Shown: positions 12,600-21,012, counted from the first letter of the stretch. The stretch is 28,947 bases of DNA from CAYPXJ01 sp964414595 (GCA_964414595.1 CAYPXJ010000018.1:1-28947), one strand, 5' to 3'. Program-made: numbers and translations. Notes: generated by a model from the sequence alone, not told the origin.

Positions 12600-13769
12600 C
12601 TAAGCCCGGTTCAAGCCGCCCAGAAAGCCCCGTACGGTGGCGCTCAATTCCGGCTCATCCAGCAGGAAGGCATCATGGCCACGGTTGGTTTTTATCACCA
12701 CATAGCTCACATTGGCGGCGGCGGCGTTCAGCGCATGCACCATCAGCTTATGTTCGGCGGGCGGAAACAGCCAGTCCGAACTGAAGGAAATCAGGCAAAA
12801 ACTGGCTTTCGCGCCCTTAAAAGCATGGGCTAACCGCTCGCCATCACTTTCGCCCGGCTGTCCGGCAGTGAGGTCGAAATAATCCATCGCGCGGGTGATA
12901 TAGAGATAGGAATTCGGGTCAAAACGTTCCACAAATGTCGATCCCTGATAGCGTAAATAGCTCTCAATTTGGAAATCCGCCTCAAACCCATAGGAGGGTT
13001 TCTCACGATCCTGCAATTGGCGGCCGAATTTACGCGCCAGCTTCTCTTCCGAAAGATAGGTGACATGCGCCGTCATGCGCGCCACGGCCAGGCCTTTTGC
13101 GGGGAATTTTCCCTCATCCAGGTAATTACCCTCGCGCCATTCCGGGTCGGCCATAATCGCCTGGCGGCCTATTTCGTGATAGGCGATATTTTGCGCCGTA
13201 TGTCGCGCCGCGCAAGCAATCGGCATCACCGAACGCACACGCTCGGGGTAATCGATAGCCCAGGCTAGCGCCTGCATCCCGCCCATCGAAGCGCCAATGA
13301 CAGAAAGTAATTTCGTAATCCCCAGATGTTCGATGAGCAGCGCCTGCGCGCGCACCATATCGTGAATCGTAATCACCGGGAACCCAAGATTCCAGGATCG
13401 TTTCGTATCCGGATTGATGTTTTTCGGCCCGAAAGACCCCACGCATCCGCCCAGGCAGTTGCTCGCGATGACGAAATATTTTTCCGTATCAATGGGCTTA
13501 CCAGGCCCGACCATCAACTCCCACCAGCCGGGCTTATCCGTCACCGGGTGCGGGCCGATAACATATTGGTCGGCGGTGAGGCCGTGGCAGAGCAAAATCG
13601 CGTTGGATTTATCCGCATTCAGCTGGCCGTAGGTCTGGTAGGCGATGGGAAAATCCCGGATTTCCGCCCCGGAATCGAGCCGCATAGGCGTATTTTTGGC
13701 CAGATACACGATCTCGCCGAGTTCCACCGGTTTCTGCGCCGGGCCGAAGGTAAGGGTCAATTTGGTCAT
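12600..13769 (-). CDS. metX: MetX, homoserine O-acyltransferase
   Basis: MetX transfers an acyl group from acyl-CoA to the hydroxyl of homoserine, the first committed step of methionine synthesis. The 389 residues form the alpha/beta-hydrolase fold. The nucleophile elbow is GASMGGMQ (159-166, Ser 161), and D332 (SSDWLFPP) and H365 (RGHDAFLLDEP) complete the triad. Family segments NAILLCHGLTAD (56-67) and IASNCLGGCVGSFGP (101-115) are present. MetX enzymes are usually O-acetyltransferases, but some family members use succinyl-CoA, so the acyl donor is not decided here. The start at 13769 follows GAAG. No metW lies next to it, and I see no SAM-II riboswitch in the short upstream gap. Confidence 0.95.
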   Translation of the reverse strand: MTKLTLTFGPAQKPVELGEIVYLAKNTPMRLDSGAEIRDFPIAYQTYGQLNADKSNAILLCHGLTADQYVIGPHPVTDKPGWWELMVGPGKPIDTEKYFVIASNCLGGCVGSFGPKNINPDTKRSWNLGFPVITIHDMVRAQALLIEHLGITKLLSVIGASMGGMQALAWAIDYPERVRSVMPIACAARHTAQNIAYHEIGRQAIMADPEWREGNYLDEGKFPAKGLAVARMTAHVTYLSEEKLARKFGRQLQDREKPSYGFEADFQIESYLRYQGSTFVERFDPNSYLYITRAMDYFDLTAGQPGESDGERLAHAFKGAKASFCLISFSSDWLFPPAEHKLMVHALNAAAANVSYVVIKTNRGHDAFLLDEPELSATVRGFLGGLNRA

Positions 13770-13800
13770 AATCTTCGCTACATACGCAAAAACCGGCCCC

Positions 13801-13818
13801 TTGTCATCAAATTGTCAT
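13801..13818. repeat. direct repeat TTGTCAT x2 in a divergent promoter region
   Basis: TTGTCAT occurs at 13801-13807 and 13812-13818, 11 bases apart, so both copies face the same side of the helix. They lie in the 89-base gap between metX (leftward) and the small rightward gene. They could be an operator or -35 elements; neither use is demonstrated. Confidence 0.3.
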
Positions 13819-13858
13819 AATTGCGTAGTAGAATGAGAGAAACAAAAGGAGAGTGGTT

Positions 13859-14131
13859 ATGGTACAAGAAATTCCAATTAATAATCTCGGCGCACTTACC
13901 GGAAAACCCGGCAAAGAAGAGGATACAGCCCGCACGACGAGCGGCGACCCGGTCATGGATTCATTACTGACAACTATGCCTGCGTCAGCTTCTACAAATA
14001 AACATAATGTTGATATGGCTGAAAAAACGGCGCAAACCTTACTTCAGCGGGTAATAGCGCGCCAACCCAAAAAAACTCTTGGTGACGACGATGGTGGCGG
14101 ACGCGGTCGCCGAGGTTACGCACGCGACTAA
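13859..14131 (+). CDS. small disordered hypothetical protein, 90 aa
   Basis: The ATG at 13859 has an AGGAG site seven bases upstream. A GTG two codons earlier overlaps that site and is rejected. The 90-residue product is polar and low in complexity, probably mostly disordered. Its parts are VQEIPINNLGALTG, a Thr/Ser-rich middle, one likely amphipathic helix (VDMAEKTAQTLLQRVIARQ, about 52-70) and a Gly/Arg/Asp tail (DDDGGGRGRRGYARD). No signal peptide or family is seen. Its stop abuts the end of the converging topA without a gap. The strong binding site makes a real gene likely; the function is unknown. Confidence 0.65.
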   Translation: MVQEIPINNLGALTGKPGKEEDTARTTSGDPVMDSLLTTMPASASTNKHNVDMAEKTAQTLLQRVIARQPKKTLGDDDGGGRGRRGYARD

Positions 14132-16714
14132 TTATTTTTTGGCTCGCTTCTTAAAGCCGCCTTTTTTAAATCCACCCTTACCACCCTTGGCGGATTTTTT
14201 GGCGATCAATTCCAGCGCTTCTTCCAGCGTAAAACTTTCCGGCAGTTTTTCTTTCGGCAGCGTCGCATTCACTTTGCCATGTTTTACATACGCGCCGTAA
14301 CGGCCCGCATACACCGCTACTTCACCGCCATCCGGATGTTCGCCTAAAACTTTCAGCGGCGCAACTGAGCCACGTCCACCTCCGGTTTTATTTTTCATCT
14401 TCTCTTCTTTTTGCGCAATGAGTTCCATCGCACGGTTCATACCAATCGTCAGCACATCGTCTTCACCTTGGAGCGAAGCAAAAATTTTCTCGTGCTGTAC
14501 GTACGGGCCGAAGCGGCCGATATTGGCGAGAATTTTTTTGCCGCTCTCCGGATGTTTGCCCACTTCGCGCGGCAGCTCTAAAAGTTTCAGCGCCTGCTCG
14601 AGCGTCAGTTCTTCCGGCAAAATATTTTTCGGCAAACTTCCGCGCTTGAAACCCTTATCTTTTTTATTTTCGCCGCGCTGTACATAAAAACCGTAAGGCC
14701 CTTTTCGGCGCGTAATTTCCTGATCATTCTCATCGATGCCGAGCACTTTGACTTCCGGATTTTCGAGTCGCTGCGCCGCCTTATCATCATCGCTCTGCGG
14801 GCCGATTTTTCGTGTGTAATTGCAATCCGGATAACGTGAGCAACCCACAAATGCACCCCATTTGCTGAGTTTCAAATTCAGCGTGCCTTCTTTGCACGAT
14901 GGACAGGCGCGTTGCTCGGCAACCGGCGTTGCTTCCGGGAACATCAGATGCAGCAAATCGCCTTCGATCGCCTGCATCACATCGGGGATAATTACTTTTT
15001 CCGCATCGCTTAAATCCTTGGAAAAATCACCCCAGAAATCGCGCAGCGCCTGTTTCCATTCCATTTCACCGGCGGAAATATCGTCGAGTTTATCTTCGAG
15101 ATTCGCGGTGAAATTCACATTGACGATATGCTCAAAAAACGCCGTGAGAAACGCGGTGACAAGACGGCCACGCGCTTCCGGCATGAAGCGTTTTTGCTCA
15201 AGCACGACATATTCGCGATCCTGCAACACCGAGATAATACTCGCATAAGTCGAAGGGCGGCCGATGCCGAGTTCTTCGAGTTTTTTTACCAAACTCGCCT
15301 CGGTGAAACGCGGCGGCGGCTCGGTGAAATGCTGCGCGGGCTTTACGTCGATGAGTTTCAGATTTTCGCCTTCATTCAATTCCGGCAGCGTGCGATCTTC
15401 GTCATCTTCCTCATCGTCGCGGCCTTCGAGATAAAGCTTCATAAAGCCGTCGAATTTCAGCGTCGAACCCACCGCACGCGCATTGGCTTTTTTATCCTGC
15501 GCTTCGATTTCCGCAATCACCTGATCATACACCGCCGCTTCCATCTGGCACGCCATCAAACGTTTCCAAATCAGCGTGTAAAGTTTCAGCTCATCGTCAT
15601 TTAAATATTTCGCGATACGCTCGGGCGAACGCGAAGGGTCGGTCGGGCGAATCGCCTCGTGCGCTTCCTGCGCGTTCTTCGCCTTATTTTTATACATGCG
15701 CGGCGAATTGGGCAGATAATTTTCGCCATATTCTTGTTTGATCACATCACGCGTGGCCATCACGGCTTCGGCGGCGAGGTCAATCCCGTCCGTACGCATA
15801 TAGGTGATAAGGCCGGTCGTTTCGCCGCCGATATCCGCACCTTCATAAAGCGACTGCGCCACTTGCATCGTGCGTTTCGCGCCAAAACCGAGTTTGCGGA
15901 ATGCTTCCTGCTGCAGCGTCGAGGTGGTAAACGGCGCGGGCGGATTGCGGCGCGCCTGTTTCTTTTCAATCGAAACAATGCGGTAATTTTTCTCGCGCAG
16001 TGCTTGCTCAACGCTCTTTGCTTTTTTCTCATCGATAATCGAAAATTTTTCCAGCTTCTCGCCATTGAAATGCGTGAGATTCGCCGTGAATTCCTGTTTC
16101 GTTGCGCCGGAGAAATCGAGTTTCACATCCCAATATTCCTGGCGAACGAAACGCTCGATTTCGCTTTCGCGATCGCAGATGAGGCGCAGCGCCACCGATT
16201 GCACACGGCCTGCCGAACGCGCACCGGGAAGTTTCTTCCACAAAATCGGCGAGAGTTTGAAACCCACCAGATAGTCCAGTGCCTGGCGCGCCTGCTGCGC
16301 CTGCACCAGCGCCATATCAATTTCGCGCGGTTGCGCGAAGGCTTCCTTCACCGCACGTTTGGTGATTTCACCGAACGTCACGCGCTTCACCGGAAAATCT
16401 TTTTTGATCGCTTTCTTTTCTTTCAGCGCCTCGACGATATGCCAGGAAATCGCTTCGCCTTCGCGGTCCGGGTCAGTCGCCAGAATCAGGCCGTCGGCAT
16501 TTTTCACCGCATCGACAATCGTCTTCATATGCCGGGTGGAATCTTCATGAATTTCGTAAGTGACGGCGAAATCCTCCTCTGGCACCACCGAACCCTGCTT
16601 GGAAGGCAGCCCGCGCACATGGCCGAACGAGGCAATGACCTTATAGTCCCTGCCGAGGTAATTATTGATGGTTTTGGCCTTGGAAGGCGATTCTACGATT
16701 ACGAGCTGTGACAT
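14132..16714 (-). CDS. topA: TopA, DNA topoisomerase I
   Basis: Type IA topoisomerase that relaxes negative supercoils through a 5'-phosphotyrosine intermediate. The 860 residues show the TOPRIM start VIVESPSKAK (5-14, Glu 8) and the acidic DPDREGE (81-87). The active site is GLITYMRTDG (301-310, Tyr 305), with HEAIRPTDP (352-360) after it. One four-Cys zinc ribbon (C604, C607, C625, C631) follows. The C-terminus has several GRFGPYV/GRYGAYV-type repeats (KGPYGFYVQRG, IGRFGPYVQH, AGRYGAYVKH) and a Lys/Gly-rich tail (GGKGGFKKGGFKKRAKK), as expected for an alphaproteobacterial TopA. The start at 16714 has no obvious binding site. The methyltransferase gene lies 89 bases upstream on the same strand; the small disordered-protein gene converges on it. 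Confidence 0.96.
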   Translation of the reverse strand: MSQLVIVESPSKAKTINNYLGRDYKVIASFGHVRGLPSKQGSVVPEEDFAVTYEIHEDSTRHMKTIVDAVKNADGLILATDPDREGEAISWHIVEALKEKKAIKKDFPVKRVTFGEITKRAVKEAFAQPREIDMALVQAQQARQALDYLVGFKLSPILWKKLPGARSAGRVQSVALRLICDRESEIERFVRQEYWDVKLDFSGATKQEFTANLTHFNGEKLEKFSIIDEKKAKSVEQALREKNYRIVSIEKKQARRNPPAPFTTSTLQQEAFRKLGFGAKRTMQVAQSLYEGADIGGETTGLITYMRTDGIDLAAEAVMATRDVIKQEYGENYLPNSPRMYKNKAKNAQEAHEAIRPTDPSRSPERIAKYLNDDELKLYTLIWKRLMACQMEAAVYDQVIAEIEAQDKKANARAVGSTLKFDGFMKLYLEGRDDEEDDEDRTLPELNEGENLKLIDVKPAQHFTEPPPRFTEASLVKKLEELGIGRPSTYASIISVLQDREYVVLEQKRFMPEARGRLVTAFLTAFFEHIVNVNFTANLEDKLDDISAGEMEWKQALRDFWGDFSKDLSDAEKVIIPDVMQAIEGDLLHLMFPEATPVAEQRACPSCKEGTLNLKLSKWGAFVGCSRYPDCNYTRKIGPQSDDDKAAQRLENPEVKVLGIDENDQEITRRKGPYGFYVQRGENKKDKGFKRGSLPKNILPEELTLEQALKLLELPREVGKHPESGKKILANIGRFGPYVQHEKIFASLQGEDDVLTIGMNRAMELIAQKEEKMKNKTGGGRGSVAPLKVLGEHPDGGEVAVYAGRYGAYVKHGKVNATLPKEKLPESFTLEEALELIAKKSAKGGKGGFKKGGFKKRAKK

Positions 16715-16803
16715 CTATCTATACAAATAATAAGGGGGCGAGGCATACACTGAACCACGCCCTTTTGTAAAGCGGCTGGGTTTATGTAGCTGAAAAATAA
16801 GTA

Positions 16804-17535
16804 TTATGCTGGGGCGATAGCGCCCTCTAACATGGGTTTCGCAGCAATTTTTTCCTGTATTGGAGCGGGCACGCGTTTTTCTACCACCAGTAATTTTATC
16901 CCTCCTAAAAGCGGAAGAAATCGTCTTCCGAACGCCTCTAAAACTCCCGTGATTTTCAGCACCCAGCGTTTTTCGCTCGGTGGAAAATAGAGCGCTTTCA
17001 CACTCATCAGTAAATGAAGCTCTGTCTGGCCTAGAAGGCCCTGACTTTGTCGCAGCGAGAAAGGCCTTCCATAGCCAAACGGTGTTGCGTCGCTCTGCGA
17101 CCACAAACCCATACGGTTTGGTACAATCAGCAGCGCTTGCCCCCCGGGTGCGAGCACGCGATTGATTTCCGCCATCGTGGCAAGAGGGTCGGCGAATTCC
17201 AGTAAATGCGCCACCACCATCCTATCCACCGCGCCATCGGCAAAGGGAATATGCAGCTCACTACCCAACAAACTTCGATTTTTCGCTTGCGGCGGCCAAT
17301 GCACAGCCCCTTGCCGGCTGGGCATCAAAAGCGCGACGCGATGTTCGCCAGCCTGCTTGGGTATGGTGCAGGAAATATAAGGCGCCGCGTAGCCAAGCCC
17401 GAGAATTTGTTGCACGCTCGCACCTTCTGCCGGCTCCCAGATTTCAGCGATGCGCCGGCAAATCGCGCGCCGCGCCAAGCGTCCGATCGCGCTGGCATAA
17501 AAACCTTGTAATTCAAGTACATCTGGCCAAAACAT
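16804..17535 (-). CDS. class I SAM-dependent methyltransferase, 243 aa
   Basis: The Rossmann-type methyltransferase core is recognisable but degenerate. Motif I is ILGLGYAAPY (44-53) instead of the usual acidic-x-G-x-G-x-G. The post-motif region LHIPFADGAVDRMVVAHLLEF (94-114) and EINRVLAPGGQALLIVPN (123-140) match the Methyltransf_11 pattern. It is not MetW or UbiE, and the substrate is unknown. Similar proteins are common in alphaproteobacteria, sometimes next to a glyoxalase-II-type hydrolase, which is not seen here. The start ATG at 17535 is the first in frame. Downstream, 89 bases separate it from topA; that gap holds a weak GC-rich hairpin but no clear terminator, so the two may be co-transcribed. 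Confidence 0.82.
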   Translation of the reverse strand: MFWPDVLELQGFYASAIGRLARRAICRRIAEIWEPAEGASVQQILGLGYAAPYISCTIPKQAGEHRVALLMPSRQGAVHWPPQAKNRSLLGSELHIPFADGAVDRMVVAHLLEFADPLATMAEINRVLAPGGQALLIVPNRMGLWSQSDATPFGYGRPFSLRQSQGLLGQTELHLLMSVKALYFPPSEKRWVLKITGVLEAFGRRFLPLLGGIKLLVVEKRVPAPIQEKIAAKPMLEGAIAPA

Positions 17536-17574
17536 GGGGGCAGTGTAACTCCATCTGCATCAAGAGTCACCCCC

Positions 17575-17606
17575 TTAACTTTTCCTTAAGCATTCCACGC
17601 TAGAAT
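17575..17606 (+). promoter_or_regulatory. candidate CtrA box 4 with -10 element
   Basis: TTAACTTTTCCTTAA (17575-17589) matches TTAA-N7-TTAA exactly. TAGAAT (17601-17606; 5 of 6 to TATAAT) follows so that the -35 position (17578-17583) falls inside the box, the arrangement of CtrA-activated promoters. A GAATC (GANTC) overlaps the -10 at 17603-17607. The transcript would begin shortly before the GGGAG site of the ankyrin-like gene. Confidence 0.6.
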
Positions 17607-17622
17607 CAAGGTGGGAGAAACT

Positions 17623-18885
17623 ATGAGTTCCGTTTCAGGGATTGGGCCAGAATTTGAAATGAATCTGGCACTTCAGAGCGTGCTGGATCACCTCCATCGC
17701 AACGACGTGGCGGGGGAGCTGCAGCATTTGCTGCATTTCGGTGGCAAGCAGCTGACAGTCGATCAGATGGTATCGCTGCTCACGACGGCCGGAAAGTTCG
17801 GCAATATGGATGCGGTTTCGGAGCTGGTCACCTATCTGCATCGCTATCCCACACTCGAAAAATCGTTGAAAGATAATATTCTGCACGCACCGTTTGGCCG
17901 CGATAATGTGCTGCGTAATGTCACCATGCTTATGGATAAGCGTTTGGTGGAGCGCGGCATGTATGCCCATTTTTTGGATCACGTTGTCAAACTGCCTACG
18001 TTCAAAGCGGCGATTTCGCCCGCACTTCACACCGCTACCGGTCAGGCTGATCTTACTGCGACGACGGCGCTTCTTGATCGCGGTGCCGCGGTGAATACGC
18101 GCAACCCTGAAGATGCAAAAAGCACCGAGCTGCATTGTTTGGGGCGGCATCTGATCGAAGGCTCGCGTCTGCAAGCGATGGAAGCGCATGACTCCTTTGA
18201 TAATGAAGAACATCTGCACGATATTAAGGCGATTATCCTGCTGCTTTTTTCGCATGGCGCGGAACCGGCTGTAAATAATCTCTACAGCGAAAATTTCCTT
18301 GGCATGCTTAAGCGCGCGCAAAGTCTTTCCAGCCAGGCGTCGCAAAATGATACCTACGCCAACGAGCAGCTTGCGCGTGTGGCGGCGGAACGCGCCGAAC
18401 TTTTGGATGATTTACTTGAAATTGCCAAACTTCACGGCACCATGATTTTCTTCAAAAAACGCGGTATCGATAAAGAATTCGCAACCCAGTTTGCGGGCGC
18501 GCGTAAAACGGTGAAAAAACTTTATCGCGGCGTGAACGATGTTACGCGGCAAATTTGTATTTCGGTTGAGCCAGGTACAAATAAAGCCGAGGAACAGGAG
18601 CGCTTTAACGATGCGATGCAAAGCTACGTGCAAAGCTATCAGGCGATGCAATCGTCATTGCCGCACGAAACGTTCGAACAGATGCGCAAACTCTATTCGC
18701 AATATCTTCTGCATCTCGCCAAATACGCAGTGCAGACGCAAAAATTCGATAAACTGAAAGCCATCTATACCACTGCTACCGCGCATCAAATGATCGTAGA
18801 AGGCGACCAAGCGAAATTCAAACGTGCGGTGCGTCAGGGCGAAATCAGCCAGAACCTGGCTTCGCAGCAGGGCAGTCTGCACTGA
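17623..18885 (+). CDS. ankyrin-like helical protein, 420 aa, first gene of a two-gene unit
   Basis: The ATG at 17623 follows GGTGGGAG with five-base spacing; an in-frame GTG at 17611 overlaps that site and is rejected. The product is soluble and all-helical. Two segments resemble ankyrin repeats: LHTATGQADLTATTALLDRG onward (about 135-161, with the GAAVNTRN turn) and an interrupted one, TELHCLG...DIKAIILLLFSHGAEPAVNN (about 168-218). The N-terminal 130 residues are helical pairs that may be further degenerate repeats. The C-terminal half (about 240-420) is long charged helices with several Gln-rich stretches. No enzyme motif is seen. Its TGA overlaps the ATG of the GS-like gene (ATGA-type overlap), so the two proteins are probably made together. 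The promoter carries a CtrA-type box. A scaffold or partner role is inference. Confidence 0.78.
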   Translation: MSSVSGIGPEFEMNLALQSVLDHLHRNDVAGELQHLLHFGGKQLTVDQMVSLLTTAGKFGNMDAVSELVTYLHRYPTLEKSLKDNILHAPFGRDNVLRNVTMLMDKRLVERGMYAHFLDHVVKLPTFKAAISPALHTATGQADLTATTALLDRGAAVNTRNPEDAKSTELHCLGRHLIEGSRLQAMEAHDSFDNEEHLHDIKAIILLLFSHGAEPAVNNLYSENFLGMLKRAQSLSSQASQNDTYANEQLARVAAERAELLDDLLEIAKLHGTMIFFKKRGIDKEFATQFAGARKTVKKLYRGVNDVTRQICISVEPGTNKAEEQERFNDAMQSYVQSYQAMQSSLPHETFEQMRKLYSQYLLHLAKYAVQTQKFDKLKAIYTTATAHQMIVEGDQAKFKRAVRQGEISQNLASQQGSLH

Positions 18886-20066
18886 TGGATCGCGATCATC
18901 CGCAGGAAAAACTGAAGGCGCAGGCCACTGCGCTGATACGCGCGACTGTCGATTACGCGGCGCGTTTGGGCTTAGAATTTCATATCGGCGCGGAGCTGGA
19001 ATATGTGGCGCTGAATCAGGGTGACTTGAAGGATAATAATTGGGATTTGCCGCTTAAAACAGATGCCAAGATGTATACGTACGCAAATCGGCCTGATGCA
19101 CGAAAATTTTTTGAAGACTCCCGCCGGGTCGTGACGCATTACAGCGAAACAAAACTCTGTCAGCACGAAATTGTGTTCACGCACAAACCGCAAGATTTAG
19201 AAAAGAGCGATCCTATTGCTTTATGCCGCGCTATTGAATCGGAGCGACGGGCTTTACTGACACATGCACGAGAGCATAATCATAATCTTGCCTCCGTACA
19301 TTTCGACCCGCTTTTTACCCTTAATGAACCTATCGAATTAAGCCATTTATCTGATTCGCCGGAAGAAGAGATTGCACTGCTAAAAACTGGCGCAAATGGG
19401 CTGCATATAAATGTTAGCCTTACGGAACCCGGCAAAGATGCCATGGAAGAACCTAAGGAAAAACATGCGTTCTGGCACAAAAGCCCCAAAAGTGGCCTTT
19501 TAATGTGCTTTATGAATGAATTCTTGCAGCATAATCTTTGGCTGTTCGCACCTGATACATCCACGCTTGCGCGGCTTCATCATCTCGAAACGAGCAATAG
19601 CGATGTGAGCATGGATTTGCTGCGCGTTTATACGGGCATTCAGCACCGAGAAGCCTCCTATAACCCCACTACCTCGTATTATTATTTCGAAAATCGTTTA
19701 CCTAGCGCAAATAGCTGCCCTTACACTATGGTCGCGCTCACGCAATGCGCGTTGTTACATGCGATGACAGAGCTCGAAAAAATCGCGCCGGAAAATTATA
19801 AATCTACCTTAAACGAAAAGCTCGATAGGCGTTTTTCAAAAGCCGTTCCACTGCCCCGCACCCGTGAAGAATTGCAGGAAGAATTTAATGCCAAAGGTGC
19901 TGCGATTTTACGCGAATCCATCAGCAAGTTTACCTCGCCGGAGCTGGCAGAAAATTTCATCGCCGCGTTTGAAGCATTCGCCGCTTTACCTGAAGCCGAA
20001 AAACACATCATTGAACCTTACAAACACCGCATCGGCGCGCGCGCTGGCCGCATGCCTGGCCGCTAA
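18885..20066 (+). CDS. glutamine-synthetase-like catalytic domain protein without beta-grasp domain, 393 aa
   Basis: The motifs of the glutamine synthetase catalytic domain appear in order: GAELEY (35-40; metal ligands E37 and E39), CQHEI (92-96; E95, for GQxE), NGLHINVSL (171-179; H174, with Asn where GS has a second His) and FENRLPSANSCPYTMVA (268-284). The last aligns with the E-x-R-x-P...NPYL element of GS, with CPY for NPY. GS-family enzymes ligate an amine to a carboxylate using ATP. The protein starts almost directly at the helix before the first motif, so the N-terminal beta-grasp domain, which completes the active site of the neighbouring subunit in GS and holds the ammonium-binding Asp loop, is missing. 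It is probably not a housekeeping GS; its substrate is unknown. The ATG overlaps the stop of the ankyrin-like gene, and it ends 2 bases before the converging yggS. Confidence 0.78.
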   Translation: MDRDHPQEKLKAQATALIRATVDYAARLGLEFHIGAELEYVALNQGDLKDNNWDLPLKTDAKMYTYANRPDARKFFEDSRRVVTHYSETKLCQHEIVFTHKPQDLEKSDPIALCRAIESERRALLTHAREHNHNLASVHFDPLFTLNEPIELSHLSDSPEEEIALLKTGANGLHINVSLTEPGKDAMEEPKEKHAFWHKSPKSGLLMCFMNEFLQHNLWLFAPDTSTLARLHHLETSNSDVSMDLLRVYTGIQHREASYNPTTSYYYFENRLPSANSCPYTMVALTQCALLHAMTELEKIAPENYKSTLNEKLDRRFSKAVPLPRTREELQEEFNAKGAAILRESISKFTSPELAENFIAAFEAFAALPEAEKHIIEPYKHRIGARAGRMPGR

Positions 20067-20068
20067 AT

Positions 20069-20734
20069 CTAATTCCGTTCGCCGAAAATTGCGCTGCCGA
20101 CGCGCACATAGGTCGCGCCCATCGCCGCCGCTAGTTCAAAATCATGGCTCATGCCCATGCTAAGTTCCGAAAAACCGCATTTTTCCGCCAGATTCTTGAG
20201 TAGCGCAAAGTGCGGCGCGGGATTATCGGCCACCGGTGGGATGCACATCAGGCCTATCACTGGCAACTTTGCTTCTTCCTGACAAAATTTTGCAAAAAGC
20301 GCCGTATCCTGCGGCGCAATGCCCGCTTTCTGCGGCTCTTCGCCCGTATTCACCTGAATAAAAAACTTTTTCGTCCGCGCGCTTTCATGTTTTGCCAGCT
20401 CCCGCGCGAGTTTTTCACGATCGAGCGTTTCAATTACATCAAATAACGCCAGCGCTTCCTTCACCTTATTCGTTTGCAGCGGGCCGATGAGATGGAGTTC
20501 GATATCCGGGTATTTTTCCTTGAGTAACGGCCATTTCCCCGCCGCTTCCTGCACGCGGTTTTCGCCAAAAATACGATGCCCAGCCTGGAGTAAGGGCATA
20601 ATTGCCTCCGCCCCGTGCGTTTTGGTGACGGCAACAAGCTTTGATTGCGGCTTTATGGGAAGATGGTATTTCTCTCCCGCATTTTTGAGCTTATCTGAAA
20701 CCTCGCTAAAGCGTTCTTCTATCGAAACTTTCAT
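20069..20734 (-). CDS. yggS: YggS/PROSC-family pyridoxal-phosphate homeostasis protein
   Basis: Members bind pyridoxal 5'-phosphate without known catalysis and buffer the cell's vitamin B6 pool. The 221-residue product has the PLP lysine in LVAVTKTH (33-40, K38), HLIGPLQTNK, and the C-terminal signature SMGMSHDFELAAAMGATYVRVGSAIFG (phosphate and ring binding). The length is typical. I chose the ATG at 20734 (MKVSIEERF); an in-frame TTG 11 codons upstream would add a tail unlike the family. No strong binding site precedes either. It is transcribed leftward, away from the porin, and converges on the GS-like gene with a 2-base gap. Confidence 0.93.
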   Translation of the reverse strand: MKVSIEERFSEVSDKLKNAGEKYHLPIKPQSKLVAVTKTHGAEAIMPLLQAGHRIFGENRVQEAAGKWPLLKEKYPDIELHLIGPLQTNKVKEALALFDVIETLDREKLARELAKHESARTKKFFIQVNTGEEPQKAGIAPQDTALFAKFCQEEAKLPVIGLMCIPPVADNPAPHFALLKNLAEKCGFSELSMGMSHDFELAAAMGATYVRVGSAIFGERN

Positions 20735-20903
20735 GTTTTTGGATGATACAACATTGCTGCAATGCAAATAAACTCTAATATTTTACGCCCTCTTAATGGC
20801 TTGTGGCAATAATGCAACGCCCCACCTCAAAAAGCCCTCTGTTTACGCTATATACCCTTCTTAAGTAATTGCGGTGTGCAGGAAAATGGTGTGGAAGTAG
20901 CAA

Positions 20904-20935
20904 CATGTATGCGCCCAACTCTTGCGCATGACATG
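20904..20935. promoter_or_regulatory. stem-loop upstream of the porin gene
   Basis: CATGTATGCGC (20904-20914) pairs with GCGCATGACATG (20924-20935): 11 pairs with one bulged G and a 9-base loop. No T-run follows, so it is not an intrinsic terminator. A TATAAA hexamer at 20960-20965 could be the porin -10; if so, the palindrome sits near -55 and would act as an operator. If transcription starts further upstream, it would be a structured leader. The rest of the 278-base gap (20735-21012) shows no open frame of note; GAGG at 21001-21004 is the porin ribosome binding site. Confidence 0.4.
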
Positions 20936-21012
20936 CACACAGATGCGAAGCGTCTCTAATATAAATAGCTTCTAATCAGTGTAGTTTAACCTAACTAACA
21001 GAGGTATCTATC

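Noticed and set aside
13770..13858. SAM-II riboswitch upstream of metX
   Set aside because: Such elements occur before metX in alphaproteobacteria, but the 89-base gap shows none of the conserved pseudoknot sequence that I can recall and hosts a divergent gene start.
15659..16711. 350-codon plus-strand frame opposite topA
   Set aside because: It lies fully over topA, which has all family motifs. The translation is His/Arg/Phe-rich with no family features.
16730..16780. GC-rich hairpin between the methyltransferase gene and topA as a terminator
   Set aside because: The AAGGGGGCG/CGCCCTTTT pairing needs two G-U pairs and an 18-base loop, and it is better on the strand that has no gene ending there. 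Too weak to call.
20735..20767. N-terminal extension of YggS from a TTG codon
   Set aside because: It adds 11 residues unlike the family, has no binding site and is followed by an ATG that fits the family N-terminus.
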